From Macrosoma leucophasiata (taxonomy: Eukaryota > Arthropoda > Insecta > Lepidoptera > Hedylidae), in assembly GCA_036365455.1 (NCBI GenBank), contig JAWQUS010000032.1, positions 19,104,001-19,168,000 on the forward strand: 64,000 nucleotides of DNA, written 5' to 3'. The notes beneath the pieces are model-generated. The model was not told the origin of the DNA. It worked only from the letters and a program-made list of their open reading frames with translations, and ran no database searches. Shown piece after piece: positions 10,611 through 23,218 of the stretch (position 1 is its first letter; each line of letters starts with the position of its first letter). The translations under genes were made by a program, and so were the position numbers.

Positions 10611-10979
10611 ACATAACAAAACATTAATCTTGAATCATTATCACTTCGACGTGAGTATTGTCAAACAGAATAAGCAGCTCGGCGACGTTTGCCGCAAAAA
10701 AGACAAAACGTTGAAATGTTTGTGCTGCGGACTTTCACAATGCAATGTCATCTTGTTGTGTGGTAATGTTGCCCACTTTAATACTGCGTAGGCCTTTCGT
10801 AAATTAGTTACTTTTTTTTCTGTTCTGGCAGTTGTTAAAAAAATAACTGACAGAAACTTTGAGCGCGTCACCTTGTCACAGTGGTGCCTCTAACCCCATA
10901 TTTCCAAATACCTACAGGCTGAGTATATGTTACTTTATGTACTAAACACATCTCACATTACTTTACTTAATAAAATGTT

Positions 10980-11170
10980 ACTGGCGGTAGAGCTGTAAGA
11001 CCGAATCTCGGAAGGAATATGCACTACCGCATCACCTAATCCATGTGCCCCCCTTGCCACCAATGTGCTGGTAGGTGTTCAGCACTATCGTGTTTCGGTC
11101 TGGTAATTCTCGACACAGTGGCATAACAGCTTAGGCCTCAGTAGTAGTAACGCATCTCCATTGAAATTTG
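10980..11170 (+). repeat. R290 copy, 3'-truncated
   Basis: Runs from ACTGGCGGTAGAGCTG through GTTCAGCACTATCGTGTTTC to GTAACGCATCTCCATT, then stops. Confidence 0.65.
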
Positions 11171-11471
11171 TTTTTGAAGTCACACTAAACTTCTTTTGGC
11201 GCGATTAGAAAAAAATGAGAGTGAGATTTTTTACGTTGCGCGCGCACCGACAGATAAAAGCAACAGTCTGAAGTTAGTTGCGTGCAGACATAAGTACACA
11301 CACTCATTCTACTCCAATGCTTTGTTTCTTGATCCAATATCTGGGTGAGGAAAGTAAGTGGTATTGGGATCTTGCATTTTCGGCAACTTCTCTAGCGACA
11401 CTGAAGACAATTACATAGGACAAGACCTAACAAACCGTAGCTGTTTGGATGTAAACTTGAATGCATTTTTT

Positions 11472-11755
11472 ACTGGTGGTACAGATCCAGTGACGGAGCT
11501 CGCGGGCGTAGGCACCACCGCATTACCGTTATTATAATATACTTGCCGTTAAATGGTAGTGTTCAGCACTATCGTGTTCTGGTCAGGCGGTAAAGTACAG
11601 CCCTGTAATTTCTGGCACAGAGGCATAACACCTTAGGCCTCAGGAGTAACGCATCTGCATTTTGACCTTGGTCTCTGTGTCTATAGGCTGCAGTCATCAC
11701 TTAACACCAACATGAACTGCATGCTAGATTGCCACTTCCATTATTTAAAGAATAT
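11472..11755 (+). mobile_element. R290 element, nearly full length
   Basis: Good copy from ACTGGTGGTACAGATCCAG to the ATGAACTGCATGCTAGATTG block. The A-rich end has decayed. Confidence 0.7.
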
Positions 11756-12009
11756 ATATTTAGTTCTGAATATTTGGAGGTTAAAGGCGTGAAGGTACAT
11801 TTTAAATTTAAATAGTGTCAGCAAAAATAATTTTAATGATGAGGTGGATGTGAGTTCAACAGATGCACTTCTATTTATAGAGGCGCTCTTTCGATGCGAT
11901 CACACGATAACACACACATAGACATATGTTTGTGTAGTGCAGCTCTTTGGTGTAGTTACATGGAGTTAAGCTACGTATTCAATATCTATTTAATGTTATG
12001 ATAGTGGAT

Positions 12010-12150
12010 AGTGGGAAACAAGCAAGCAGTTCACGGGGATGACTGCACAAAAACCGGAAAACAATATGCAGATGCGTTGCAACTGCCTTCTTTAAGGCCT
12101 AAGTTGTTTCACCTCTGTGATATAACGGGACCATATACATGACCTTAGAT
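12010..12150 (-). repeat. R290 3' fragment
   Basis: GGAAACAAGCAAGCAGTTCAC, GCAGATGCGTTGC and AAGGCCTAAGTTG follow the reverse-complement order of the family. Confidence 0.6.
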
Positions 12151-13477
12151 ACAACATTTGCGTATGTAAATGATTATGTATGTACAAAGCGATGGGGGGC
12201 GGAATATACTTGAGTATGGCCATCGAACCAAATACTACCTAATTCAAAAAAGCTAATGTAAGAACTAATTAGATATTGTTGTTTGTTGTATCGCAGTAGT
12301 TAGCGTTAGTTGGTGCTCAGATTTTCTGAGCTTCTACGTTGTTCTCAAAACTCACTCAAGGCAAGTAAAGTTATGAGTATGCCTGCCTTATTTGACAAAT
12401 GTAAAACGGTATTTAATAAAGCGAGAGCGAAAACTATTCTCAATTTATTGATGAGTTTTACAGAATAACAGAAGATTATGATAACAAAACTCTACGTCTT
12501 ATAATCCACTGACATTTGATCCTTATATTTAAAACTAAGTTAATGAAATATTTAAAGAAAGATTAACATTTTATTGGTGTGATTCTCAGACAAAAAACAC
12601 GTTTGGGTTAGTGATAACTTAAAAAAAACCGAAATAGCAAACAACATGCAAATAATAAGGGTCAAACACAAGTAGGTAAGCAGGTGGGAACAATAAACTT
12701 TATCTAACGGCATCAAATAGTTTCCAGTTTAACATTGCTGGCGCTGGACTTCAACTGGAAGCCATTCGCTGCCATAGAGATGATAGCAAAGGTCAGATGA
12801 GGAACGTACTAGGTAGGAGAAATGGTCTTCTGAAACCCATAGAAGTAACAGTACTATTATAGTTTTCAGAAGATTTTTTTTGACTATGGGATTTGTTTGT
12901 GAAATATAAAGCTTAACCACCAGGTCAATGATTGTATTTGGATCTGTAAAAAATTAACGGTAGTAGCATATGTAACGAACGCTACATTGCGCGTGGCCCG
13001 TCACGCACTTGCTTGTTTTTTTTCTTCTGTTCTCAAATAGATTTCTTATTATTTGACTAGTGAATATGCAGCTTTACGGCTAGTCGAACCAAAAGCGACC
13101 GAAACGTCGGGTTGATTTTAAAAATCATTTTAGTTTAATATACGCGAGATAAATCTGTAAAAATAGTCATATTAAATGTGTTTGTCATTTTTAACCGACT
13201 TCGAGAAAAGGAGGAGGTTCTCAATTCGCGTTCGCAATATATCGCTCAAACCTACACTTAAGACCACTTCTAATCTGATTTATAGATGCAGGTACAAAAA
13301 CAGATACTTACAAAAGTCGGTCTACGTTTATGTTGGCGCTCAATGATTTTATTCTATATATATTTTCTATATATTATTTTATGATATATGAATAAAACAA
13401 GTTTTTTGTAGTTTGACGATTTAGTATAGTATAATCATTCGGGTATTCAGACTATTTCAGACAGTATTTCTTTATTT
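12151..13477. other. AT-rich spacer
   Basis: No supported gene. It contains two phrases frequent in Lepidoptera repeats, ACCGAAACGTCGGG (about 13099) and AACCGACTTCGAGAAAAGG (about 13193), probably remnants of old elements. The frame at 12729-12920 (minus) has no family features. Confidence 0.35.
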
Positions 13478-13645
13478 ACTGGCAGTAGATCCTGTATCGC
13501 AGATCGAGGATGTAGGAATCGTGTTACCTAATTTGTTTGCTACGAAATAGTGGTTAGTGTTCAGCACTATTGTCTTCCGGTTTGATGTTAATGTATAATT
13601 AGGTAATAAATCAGAATCAGAAATTCATTGGATGATAAGTAGATC
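13478..13645. repeat. R290 head fragment and a LINE tail
   Basis: 13478-13592 (plus) keeps ACTGGCAGTAGATC and GTTCAGCACTATTGTCTTCC. 13608-13645 repeats the AATCAGAATCAGAA hexamer tail seen at 7.37 kb (minus-oriented LINE end). Confidence 0.55.
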
Positions 13646-16026
13646 TTTTAGCGATTCATAAGAGATCTGTTTTTAAAAACAAATAGAATAATTTAAAGCA
13701 ATATAATTTTCTATTCCTCTGTAAATTACAAAACGTCGTAATTTTATCGTTTATGAAAGAAAAAATATCTTTGCCTGTAGACTGATGTATAAATGAAGAC
13801 ATTATTCGACGGACAGTATTACGGAATATTGACAACGTGAAAACCAATGTGCTAATTCGAAAAGCCAAGGAATGTATTTGTCTGTCGCCGTCATATGTGA
13901 GCATAATGAGCGCGTTAAAAGTAGAGATGATATTTTATTGGTTCCCTACCTCAGAAAGAAAAAGCGGAGCTCTTAAAGGATCACGTATAAGTCTATACGA
14001 TTGTCTGTCCGTCCGTCACAATTGTTGAATTGAAAAGTAATATCTCATTTCAGTGAATTAAAGACCCAAACAAGGACGTGTAATGTAAGTAAATGAATTT
14101 CAAATAATTTAGGATCATTTGGTGCATGTAACATAAGAAGTTCTTTAATTATGCGGAATCATAAAAATGCGAATCCGATTCGTGATTAACCAGTTCCATT
14201 TTTATTGAAAAAAAACCCATAGTCGACATTTAAATACGATTCTGCTAACGGCTTAAATAGTAAGTCATTAATAGTAATTCGTGACAAGCAAGACCTCAGG
14301 GTGAGAGTAACAAACACACTTATTTCTTCGAAAATCCTTGATAAACAAGTTTCAGTATAGTTCTAGACAACATTTGAAACAGTATTTATATAGTCTAAAA
14401 GTAACTGGTTCATTGTAAGGTTTCACGCACGTAGCAACTACCAAAGACATTATAAGAAATAAGCAAAATAAAAATCAATTAGTGGGCAGCAGGGGTAACC
14501 GTGTATGTATTTTGAGCCTAAATTTTATGAAGCTCACCAAATGTCCAATGAAAATCTTCGCTCAACCTAGCCAGAACCGAGGCATGACAGGCATAACAGG
14601 CAGGACAGCATATAAACCACCAAGGTAGTTGGCAAAGAAAAAGATGTAAAAACGCAACAGTCAGAGTAGGTGCGTATAATCTTACTTAATTGATGTGAAG
14701 ATAACAAAACCCTTGGATGTTGGATTATTAATTACGACACGCGCAGGAAATGCCCGCGACATTTAATGATACCTTATGTATGTAATGACGGCACGGAAGA
14801 TGCGCATATGCAGTTGTAACTCCACCTTCGTTTTAAGCAAATTATTGAAGTTCTAGAAAGGTGCGTGTTGCATATGCAATACCAAGTGCACGATAGCAAG
14901 AAGCATGAATATTAATTTTTCGCCGTGATCGGAATGCTAATGGCGCAGACGCCAAGGTCCCGGGTTAGGGCGACGGCCATTTTGAATTTTCGCCGAGTTC
15001 GTCGTGCTAAAGATAATTACAGAGATTGTGAGGGGCGGCAGCGGTGCAGGTGTCAACCGGTTCCTGTGTCTTCCAAGTTACACCGTTCAACAAACAAGAA
15101 TTTTACCTTGCAAGTTAAAACTCTTATAGAAGATGCTGGAAAATGTAACAAACAAGCCAATACGCGGGTGACTAGGTGTAGTCCAAATTTTACGCGTCAC
15201 AATTAATTCTAATTCCCTGATGTCACGTCGTCACCGGGCAGACACTCTCGGGTAACCTAATCAATATCTTTTTTTTATTATTGCTTTTTCGCATATCATA
15301 TTTCACTTTCAAATATTTAATGTTAAGCGACCCATGTGATTATGTTTAAGTTCTTTTGAGTCATATTACTCATTGTAAATTATTGCATTCATTGAAATGA
15401 TATTGAAATTATTCTTGACAACTGTAAAATATCTGACGCATAATGGAAATAAAGTAAATCATTGTAAAATGTAGAACACCGAGCAATTAACACGCTGATG
15501 TCGACCTCAAACATTATGCCACTCAGAATGATTACTATTCTAACTAAACAAACGTGTAACCTAAAGAATTGTTTTCAACTGTTGACTTATCTAATAGAAA
15601 TATCAAATATGTCATTTGTCTCTTAAAGGAAGTTGAAGGTGTTATTATTTAGTATCGTCACGGTTCGAGGCCGGCCCATTCGGAATCGTGACGCATGCTC
15701 AAATCTTTGGCTATTGGTGAATCATTTAGAATTACCACACATTATTGAAATATTCTATCCAAAAGATTATTGCTAATGAGGTTTATACTCGTAATCAAAA
15801 ATTAACAGGCGATGAAAAACCAAGGATCACATTATTCACAATCACGAATTGTAGGTATATTGTGTACTTTGCAGTGATAAAGAAGATAATGAGCAAAAAA
15901 ATGTTAGTAGGTACGTGGCTAATATGTTTTTATATTACAATTATTATTTTGCAGTAAGTATAAATGTTGGATCCTAAGATTAAGATAACTTTACTATTTC
16001 TACAGATGCTAGCTCAGATTTAAGTC
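13646..16026. other. mostly unique AT-rich DNA
   Basis: No recognised gene or repeat. A GC-richer patch at 14925-15070 carries a plus-strand open frame rich in Arg without family features. The short inverted pair GTCACG/CGTGAC at about 15658 and 15688 is unremarkable. Confidence 0.35.
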
Positions 16027-16280
16027 ACTGGTGGTACCTTTAACTCCTGTTGCAGATTTAAACTAACGCTAACTAGCAGTGTTCAGATCTATCGTATTCC
16101 AATCAAATGAAAATGAACGGTATCGTAATTTCTGGTACAGAAGCACACTTAAAGCCACAGGAGAGGCAACGCATCTGCATTAAGCATCTGGCTTGTTTTA
16201 GGTGACCATAGGCTACATACACTATTATTTCATCAATGTGGAAAAACTCAGCCGTATCATATTCGTAAAACATCAGTTAA
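16027..16280 (+). repeat. R290 copy, diverged
   Basis: Starts ACTGGTGGTACC and keeps GGCAACGCATCTGCATTAAG and ATAGGCTACATACAC. It is diverged across its length. Confidence 0.6.
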
Positions 16281-17239
16281 TATGACACTAAAATCAGGCT
16301 GTTAAATTTGACCATTTCTGACCTTAAGCACCCGCTTTGTGCAACAAAACTTTCGCTCGCTTCCAATGCCGATCTTATTACACGTTTGAAAAAACAATAG
16401 TGTAACGGTAACTCGCAAACTTTCAGTTTTGGTGATGAAACCCACGGAGACTACCTGCGGTGTTTGTTATGTGAGCCGGGTTCAATACCTGACGCTGAGC
16501 GGTTCTGAGGTTGTCGCACTGCCAAGCTATACTGGATTTGTAGCTAGCGGGAATTCATATCGTTATTGCCAGCTATGAACCAAAAATATCTACAAATCCA
16601 ATTTTATTTAATCTCGCCCAAATTACATTTCAATCTACTCTAACCTACATTGATAATATAGGCACATTTACAACACTAAATATCGCATTGGTTTCTGTCT
16701 ACCAAATATTAACAGCAGTTAGAATCAACGCCGATACGTTTTTTCCCACAGATCGAACAGGCCAAAATCAATCCGACGTCAAAGGACAAAAAACGGTCCA
16801 TTTCCAGAAGACAAGTTTTTCGCAGCGACAACAATGGGTGCAACGGTGCAGGGGCAGTGGAGGAGAGGGGGAGGGATAGGGTTCCCAACCGTCCCGTGCA
16901 AGGCGGAATATCCCGATTCCACAGCCTAAATCATGTCTACATACCTATATAATCATAATTATTATTTTGCTTTGAAGACTGACAAACCGTACAAATACCT
17001 GCGCCACAACACGAAGTAAAAACTGAGTCAGTCTTTGTACTGAATTAGTTAGAGATTTAGTTCATTCAAATTACTTATTATGATTGTTGTTTTTTTTTGC
17101 CTAGGTAGGTATGTGTTTGTTTTTGTGATGAATAAGTATTAACTAACTCCTATGTGATTAGGACACCCCAGTAATTATAAGGCTGTCCCGTATGTTTTCG
17201 TCTATTACCAAGCATATATTCCCCGTTTCCCGTATACCC

Positions 17240-17487
17240 GTGAAGAGTTGGAAACACTTGTGGGGGATCGGTCAAGGGCGGCGGTGCAGCGTGCGGACGC
17301 GCCGCTCAGTCCGCCCTGCGCCGCCACGCCGAGCGCCCGTGTCAGTCAGTGGTGTAGTGTTGTGTCGTGCTTGCCTATACAGTTAGCTGCCGCCGTTGCT
17401 GCCACCACCGGGTCGTCGACCGCGCGACTATGAGCTCGCGCCCGCCGCTCGCCAGCACCCGTCTCCGTTGAAACACACACGATCCTG
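17240..17487 (+). promoter_or_regulatory. CpG-rich candidate promoter and first exon
   Basis: This 250-bp block is markedly richer in G, C and CpG than the surrounding DNA and matches no repeat family here. It holds tandem arthropod initiator-like TCAGTCAGT at 17342-17350. A small upstream-type frame (ATG 17430, 13 codons, TGA 17469) precedes a donor-like CTG|GTGAGC, with the exon end at 17487. The natural reading is a non-coding 5' exon of a plus-strand gene. No transcript evidence is available and no downstream partner exon is proven. Confidence 0.35.
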
Positions 17488-18629
17488 GTGAGCCCCCAAC
17501 CTGACCCTTCCGCCGCTTCATACAATAGGACAAAGCGACGATCAAGACATCCATAACGCTATCGGAACCGGTCCCCGACTCATGAATACTCATCTAACTT
17601 TAACCTCGTTCATATTTGTGGGACACGATTGGAAACCCAGTGGAATGCAGCTGTATTGAAACCTTGGTCAACGATAAAACGGTCGACGCAACAGATAAAC
17701 CGAGTGAAGATACATTTTAAGCATCCATCGAGGTACATGATATGGGTGTAAATATTTACTAATCGTAATGTAGCGAATACATGAATAAGAAGAATTTTTT
17801 CGTTGGTGATGATGTCAGATGACGCGAGCTAGGCGATCCTGCACCGACACTGCACAATATTAAGACAGATACAATGGCAGATAAACCTGCATCGTTTGTT
17901 ATTCATATCACACTTTAATGTCGTCGTGTTTAGAACAACAATGAGCCGTTTGATAGCGTCCAAGGCGACGCATGTATTATTTGAGAGGCGTTACCTCCAA
18001 ACACTGAAGACCATTGTTACTGTCTTCAGTTAAACACCGCGCGTGCGCTTAACCGAGTAAAACATAAGACCATAAACTACTTAAAAAACTTGTCTTACAA
18101 CTAGTTATTGAAATAAGCGGCCATGATTACGTCGTGTGCGTTAATTCAGAAAACTGCGCTAATGTCCGTAAATATGATACAAAGCATCTAAAATAGCCGA
18201 AATTAGATGCGGCAAAGTTAAACAATGGTCTGGTCTTGAGAGCCGGGGTCGCTTCGCTTCAGTTCCCCTCGCGGGTTTTTGCACCGATCATAACGACGGT
18301 GGATATTCGAGAGCAAAAACTGAGCATTCCAGATATTGTTAATAACACTGCCATTTACAACGAACCAGCCAACACATAAATTTTTTTACACGCATTCGCA
18401 TACATTAAACATGTACAATTTAATCTCAGGAAATAATTAGAACGTAATGAAAAAACAGTGTGGCATCAAGATTGAGACTGTTTATAGCTGGGCTATTAAT
18501 GTCGTGAGTGCCTTGAACGTAATTTCTTCCCTGGTTGCGCGCTTATTAGGAAGCCATACTAAGGTCCTTACTTTTCATTCCCTAACAGGATCTTTATGAG
18601 TTTCTCCTCCCTCTTTTTGTAATGATAGT
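17488..18629. other. unique DNA downstream of the CpG-rich block
   Basis: No repeat family member and no coding frame were found. If the 17.24-kb block is a first exon, this would be the start of its intron. Confidence 0.35.
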
Positions 18630-18740
18630 AGCAAACAAGCATACAAACATTTCATATTGATGGTAAGTGAACCCTAGTCTATCCTTAAAGGCAGAGATTG
18701 CATTGTATATGCGTGGCTACTGCTGAGGATTGAATTGTAT
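18630..18740 (-). repeat. R290 3' fragment, diverged
   Basis: GTAGCAAACAAGCATACAAAC and ATTGATGGTAAGTGA match the reverse complement of the 3' end. Confidence 0.5.
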
Positions 18741-19269
18741 TGCATCCATTATAAAGATATCCAGATATCCAGAAATAACCATAGCTATTATTATCATAGG
18801 CTCTTCCTCTATCTGAAGACCTGATAAGCTTTTCAGTGGAACAGGATTTTATGGGTATGTCCTTCGTTTTGTCCCTGTATACGTGTTACGATTCGGTGAC
18901 AATCTCTGGCCGATGTTGAACGGTTACTGTAAGCGGCTATCCTTCGTCCGGCCTGACTGCGCCACTCACATTTGCCCTTAAACTTTTATCAAAATGATTC
19001 ATGTGCGTATGTTTGTCATCATGTATTAGCGCTTACCGCAAAATAACATTCATTTTCAATTACATTGTGTAGCTTGACACAAAATGTAGTTAATAAATTA
19101 CGCAGTTCGTGCCTTGTAAAGTGATTTACACATTTGATCAAAGTTCATACGTGAATCCATTTAAAATAAATATTGAAAATCGCAGAAACAAATAGCATAT
19201 TTTATTGATTTCATTTATTTGCCAAGATTTGTTAGACATAATATTGTTACAATTTGAAACAAGTAATCT

Positions 19270-19460
19270 CTTAGAAATTAAAGAAAAAATGTAAAAAAAA
19301 TTAAGGAGGATAACCAGTCCTGCCGCTTTACCACTAGCTTCGACGACTTCGGTAGCTTAGGGGTAAAGGGGCTAGACTGGTTATCCTCCTTATTTTTTTT
19401 CCATTTTTTCTTTAATTTCTAAAGTTTACTCGCATGTGTTATTCCGAAAAATAAAATATT
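19270..19460. mobile_element. tRNA-headed foldback element
   Basis: 19270-19346 and 19347-19424 form a long inverted repeat. The outer arms contain TTAGAAATTAAAG and the inner arms AGGAGGATAACCAGTC. The inner right arm reads GGTAGCTTAGGGGTAAAGG, a tRNA D-arm-like sequence. The 3' flank ACTCGCATGTGTTATTCCG matches tails at 25.67 and 52.19 kb, tying this to the tRNA-headed family. Confidence 0.65.
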
Positions 19461-20562
19461 ATAAGTATTCTCTTCTTTCTTTCTTCGAATCATCGTCTCT
19501 TGCGTTTTTATCCTATCTTACGATTATTCTTGTATGTTAGAGAATTTACCATTCATTGCAAATATTATCGCCGAATAGATCGTGTCTAGATCTTCTTATG
19601 CAAAAACTAGAAAATTCTTAGAAACCGGACGCTGCAGGTAGCTGCCGCTTGAAATGAGTGCTTTCGTATTCACAGTATTTAGTACCGTTAGTTCCTAATG
19701 ATCCATTAGCTGGTGTATCAGATCGTTATAGGTCATCTTCAGAAGTGTGTGTCGTTGGGTAATAAAAACTGTCTATTGGAAGTGTTTGTGTCGTATAATG
19801 ATTCAGCGATTAAATGGCGTTGTCACTGAGTAACTAGCCGCCGGCGTGGGCATTTCGTAATACTTGATGCAACATTTTAGACAATCGATGTGAATAGACC
19901 CTGCAATGCCCTTCTAACCCCCAACTAACTGTGTGGCTTCAAGCATAAATATCTACGTAGAAATCTCAATTAACATATTCTTAGCACTGAAGACCTTTAC
20001 AAACACGTTGTGACGGTTTGAAGAGATGGCAGCATTGCTTGCATGTGTTTTGATACTCGAAAATATTGTTGAGGCAAATGTTACTCTCTATTACTAGTTG
20101 TCCGTGAAAAGAATAAGACATTTCCTTATTTATGTTTGTTTGAAGTACTTGGTCATTTATATACAATTTATCAATTCTTATAATAATTAAATAATTGTCT
20201 TTACATTGAATTATAATGTAACTTCCTGATGTAATTGTATTATTGAATTAATTTATTGGTGCTTTGCTTCTTTTCATGGTCTTCCCATTGATGCCCTTCA
20301 TTGGACAGTAAGGAAATTCTTCATTTTGCTATTGTTCCTCGCGTTTAATTCATCAACTTTCATCATCCATTGTTATTTATAATTAGTATTTCGCACAGCA
20401 ATAAGTAAAGTACCTACAATTTTGAGCTTTTTCCTAGACGATTGTTCTTCAAAAACTTTTGAATATTTGCCGTAACAGTATATTGTTGAAGTATAATTTG
20501 AATTTATGGATGAATGTTATGAAGTTATATAAATATTTTGACTTCAGACAAGATTCGAAGCT
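19461..20562. other. AT-rich spacer
   Basis: No gene or recognised repeat. Confidence 0.35.
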
Positions 20563-20666
20563 TCAATTCGATTGATCCCGATACCTCGGGATCACCATCC
20601 CCGTTGGAGAATCCTTCTTCAGCAATTTATTGAAATTCTCTAAGGTTATATTGCCGAGATCAAAAT
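20563..20666 (-). CDS. exon-like frame with stop, minus strand
   Basis: Reading down the minus strand, a pyrimidine-leaning GGCTGTTTACATAG acceptor precedes a frame that begins with two bases of a split codon. It then encodes FDLGNITLENFNKLLKKDSP and a few more residues to a TGA at 20563-20565. The peptide looks like ordinary coding sequence: mixed charged and hydrophobic residues with no simple repeat. I do not recognise it. The split-codon phase would accept the 3' end of the 32909-33096 exon candidate. An R290 copy lies just upstream at 20740-20920. It could be a terminal exon, a retroposed fragment or chance. Confidence 0.28.
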
Positions 20667-20739
20667 CTATGTAAACAGCCAGGACTAAAACTTTACAGTT
20701 TACGATGTTTTTTTTTCTTTCTTCATGTTTTTTGAGATT

Positions 20740-20920
20740 TTTTATATCATGGAGTGGCAAACAAGCCTACAGTTAACGTTGATGGTAAGGAATACTGTAG
20801 CCTATAATATCTACAGGAAACCAGAGATTTCAATTAATATACGTTGTCCCTCCTGAGGCCTAAGATATTATCACGGTATTATGCCTCTGTGCCGGAAATT
20901 ACAATGCCGTTTATTTATAA
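20740..20920 (-). repeat. R290 copy, 3' two-thirds
   Basis: GAGTGGCAAACAAGCCTACAG to TGTGCCGGAAATTACAATGCC is in reverse-complement order. Its A-rich tail is the T-rich stretch at about 20707-20746. Confidence 0.65.
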
Positions 20921-21015
20921 ATCTTTAATCTTCCAAACCATTTAATTTGCTAAAGGAGACAAGTAAGTTGTTAAGTAGTTATGTTGTTAAGTATGTAATA
21001 GGTATAATACTCATG

Positions 21016-21370
21016 TAGGTAGAATAGAATAGAATAGAATAGAATAGAATAGAAAATATTTTTATTTCGAATAGATCTTTACAGATACTTTCAAAACGTC
21101 AATAAATCATAAACTACCTAGAGCGAATAACCATTACATATAGTAAAGAAAAATCGTATATTAATAGTAAATTAAAAATTAAAATTTAAACTATTTGGTT
21201 AAAACATAATAATCATAAAATTTTTCAATTCCTTCAATGATAATAAATGAAGAAAAAGAAAAACTTATTCGTCAAGATCAATGTTATTCACTTAGCAGAG
21301 TTCCAAGTGCAGTCACTACTGAGAAGAACTCCGCTACCCAACAAACTCAGTAAGAGCTCTTTTAAATGAA
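21016..21370 (-). mobile_element. LINE 3' end with pentamer tail
   Basis: An AGAAT repeat (21021-21053) followed by AAAATATTTTTATTTCG reads on the minus strand as a LINE 3' UTR ending in TTCTA repeats. The phrase AAGAGCTCTTACTGAGTTTG (minus, near 21360) is a known-looking 3'-region block. No coding frame remains. Confidence 0.55.
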
Positions 21371-22938
21371 GGCTTAAATCTAGTACAGATTATCGTGAAA
21401 AATCAAATAATGTCAACGTCCATAGCATAGATGCAAATAAACTGCTATCTACTAAATGTGATGTAGCCCCTGCAAACCAGAAAAACAAGGTACAATACCT
21501 GTGTATGTTCCAAGTAGCTTGAACAGCGAGAATACTTATTCGAACTGATATCCCTATTAGCGTGGTCCCACATTTTCTTTTAACAAAATCCAGGTCGTAG
21601 ATATAATACAAAAACACTAAAAAGCAATGATATTATAAAGTACTAGATGGCAGCGACGCGTAGCCACTTCGAATATGCCCACAGGCATATCTGACCTCAG
21701 TTCACTGCTTGACATGAAGTGCGACAGACGCGTCACGCTCGTCCGTCAAACTTACTTAAAATGGCGAAATATGTTGTTAAAAAATGTGCATCATGATCCG
21801 AAAAGAATGATAATGCAAGTGGCATTACATTTCACGAATAAGTTCGCATAATTTTGATCATATTGCCTAAATTACGTTAAAAAATAAAATAAATACATCG
21901 TGCAAAATTTTTTCCATCGGTGTTGCTAGTAAAACACTATGAAATTTTCCCACTTTTTAGGGAGTAAAGTTTATGAAAGAAGACTGATTCTATTCTGCCA
22001 GTGACCCGATGAATAATATGTAATTATTTGTCCAGCTAAAATCTTTTGTTAGTACGTCAAAATGATCTCAACTGCATGGTGTCACCTCAGATCGTGTTCA
22101 CGCACTAACAAAAGATTTACGAGTGACTACCATGGAGTCTCCTATAGAAAAATAGATTATATAACACACCTATACTCGTATTACTTTCACACCGTTTGCA
22201 CGGCTTCGAGCTCTATCATTGAAGCTCTACCTTCGTACATTACCATCGATCACAATAGCTGTGGACACTTAGTGGCAGGTAAATTATGTGATGCGTTGGT
22301 GCTTTCACTCTCGAGATCGGTCAACAGAGCTAGGCAACCGAGCCGATTTCCTATATAATTATGCCATATATTTATTTTGGTGGTTGGCAAAAAAAAAACT
22401 TCGAACCTTTAAATGTTTGCGCCTAGAAGTCGTAAACTCATAACGTACATTCCGTTCCGTTGTTCCACATTTCCGTGTAAAAAAACTTCACCGATTGGCT
22501 TAAATTAGTAGGTAACCAAATCCAGTGTTTGTATGACATTTTAGCCGAATGTCCGGGGTGTGCTATTACGCAAAGAAACCGACTGTTTACCATATATACA
22601 GCTACCGTCGTATGCTCGAAACCCTTTGGTGGTCAAGATAAGAGTGCACCCAAGCATGATAAAGTCAAATCATTGTCAGTGTGGTCCTAATTTGGATGGG
22701 TGTGCACAAAAAGTCAAATAGTTGTTGGTGCGGCAAAAATTTGAATAGATGAGCACGAAACGTTCATTTCCATCTCATTTTCTCCCAAGTTAAATTTTAT
22801 GAATTTATGGGTCTGTCCCTTTTTACTGACGATTTTTCGTTTCATTGACTTTCAAATCACATCAATGCTAAAGAAGTTTTCACTTTAATACTTTAAAAAC
22901 TTGGCCATTCATTCGTCTCAAAATCCGTTTACTACTTA
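21371..22938. other. mostly unique DNA
   Basis: No supported gene. A perfect inverted pair AATCTTTTGTTAGT / ACTAACAAAAGATT sits at about 22040 and 22106. The frame at 22062-22358 shows no family features. Confidence 0.35.
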
Positions 22939-23210
22939 ATAATGGCAACCCATTATACGTCTCACTGCTGGGCACGAGTCTCTCCCCTTTTTGGGGGGAG
23001 GCCTGGAGCTTACTCCACCACGCTGCTCCAATGCGGATTGGTGGAGATACGGGTTAGTGGCCAACCCGCTGTCGGATGTTCTTAAACCGCACGAAAACGC
23101 GCATTTTGATTTGCCACTAGCAGACACCCGTCACACACCCGACCGCGCCCATAGTACTTAACCAAGTAGATCGCTTTGATTTACACCAGCCGCGGGGCCA
23201 TGCGCGCTTC
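22939..23210 (-). mobile_element. 5S-rRNA-derived SINE with TSD
   Basis: Minus-strand copy of the 5S-headed SINE: its head (CGCGCATGGCCCCGCGGCTGG, minus) lies near 23190 and its LINE-like tail (AGTGAGACGTATAATGGGTT, minus) near 22950. ACTACTTA flanks it on both sides (22931-22938 and 23211-23218). The 5S-like region is shorter than in the 26.5-kb copy. Confidence 0.75.
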
Positions 23211-23218
23211 ACTACTTA

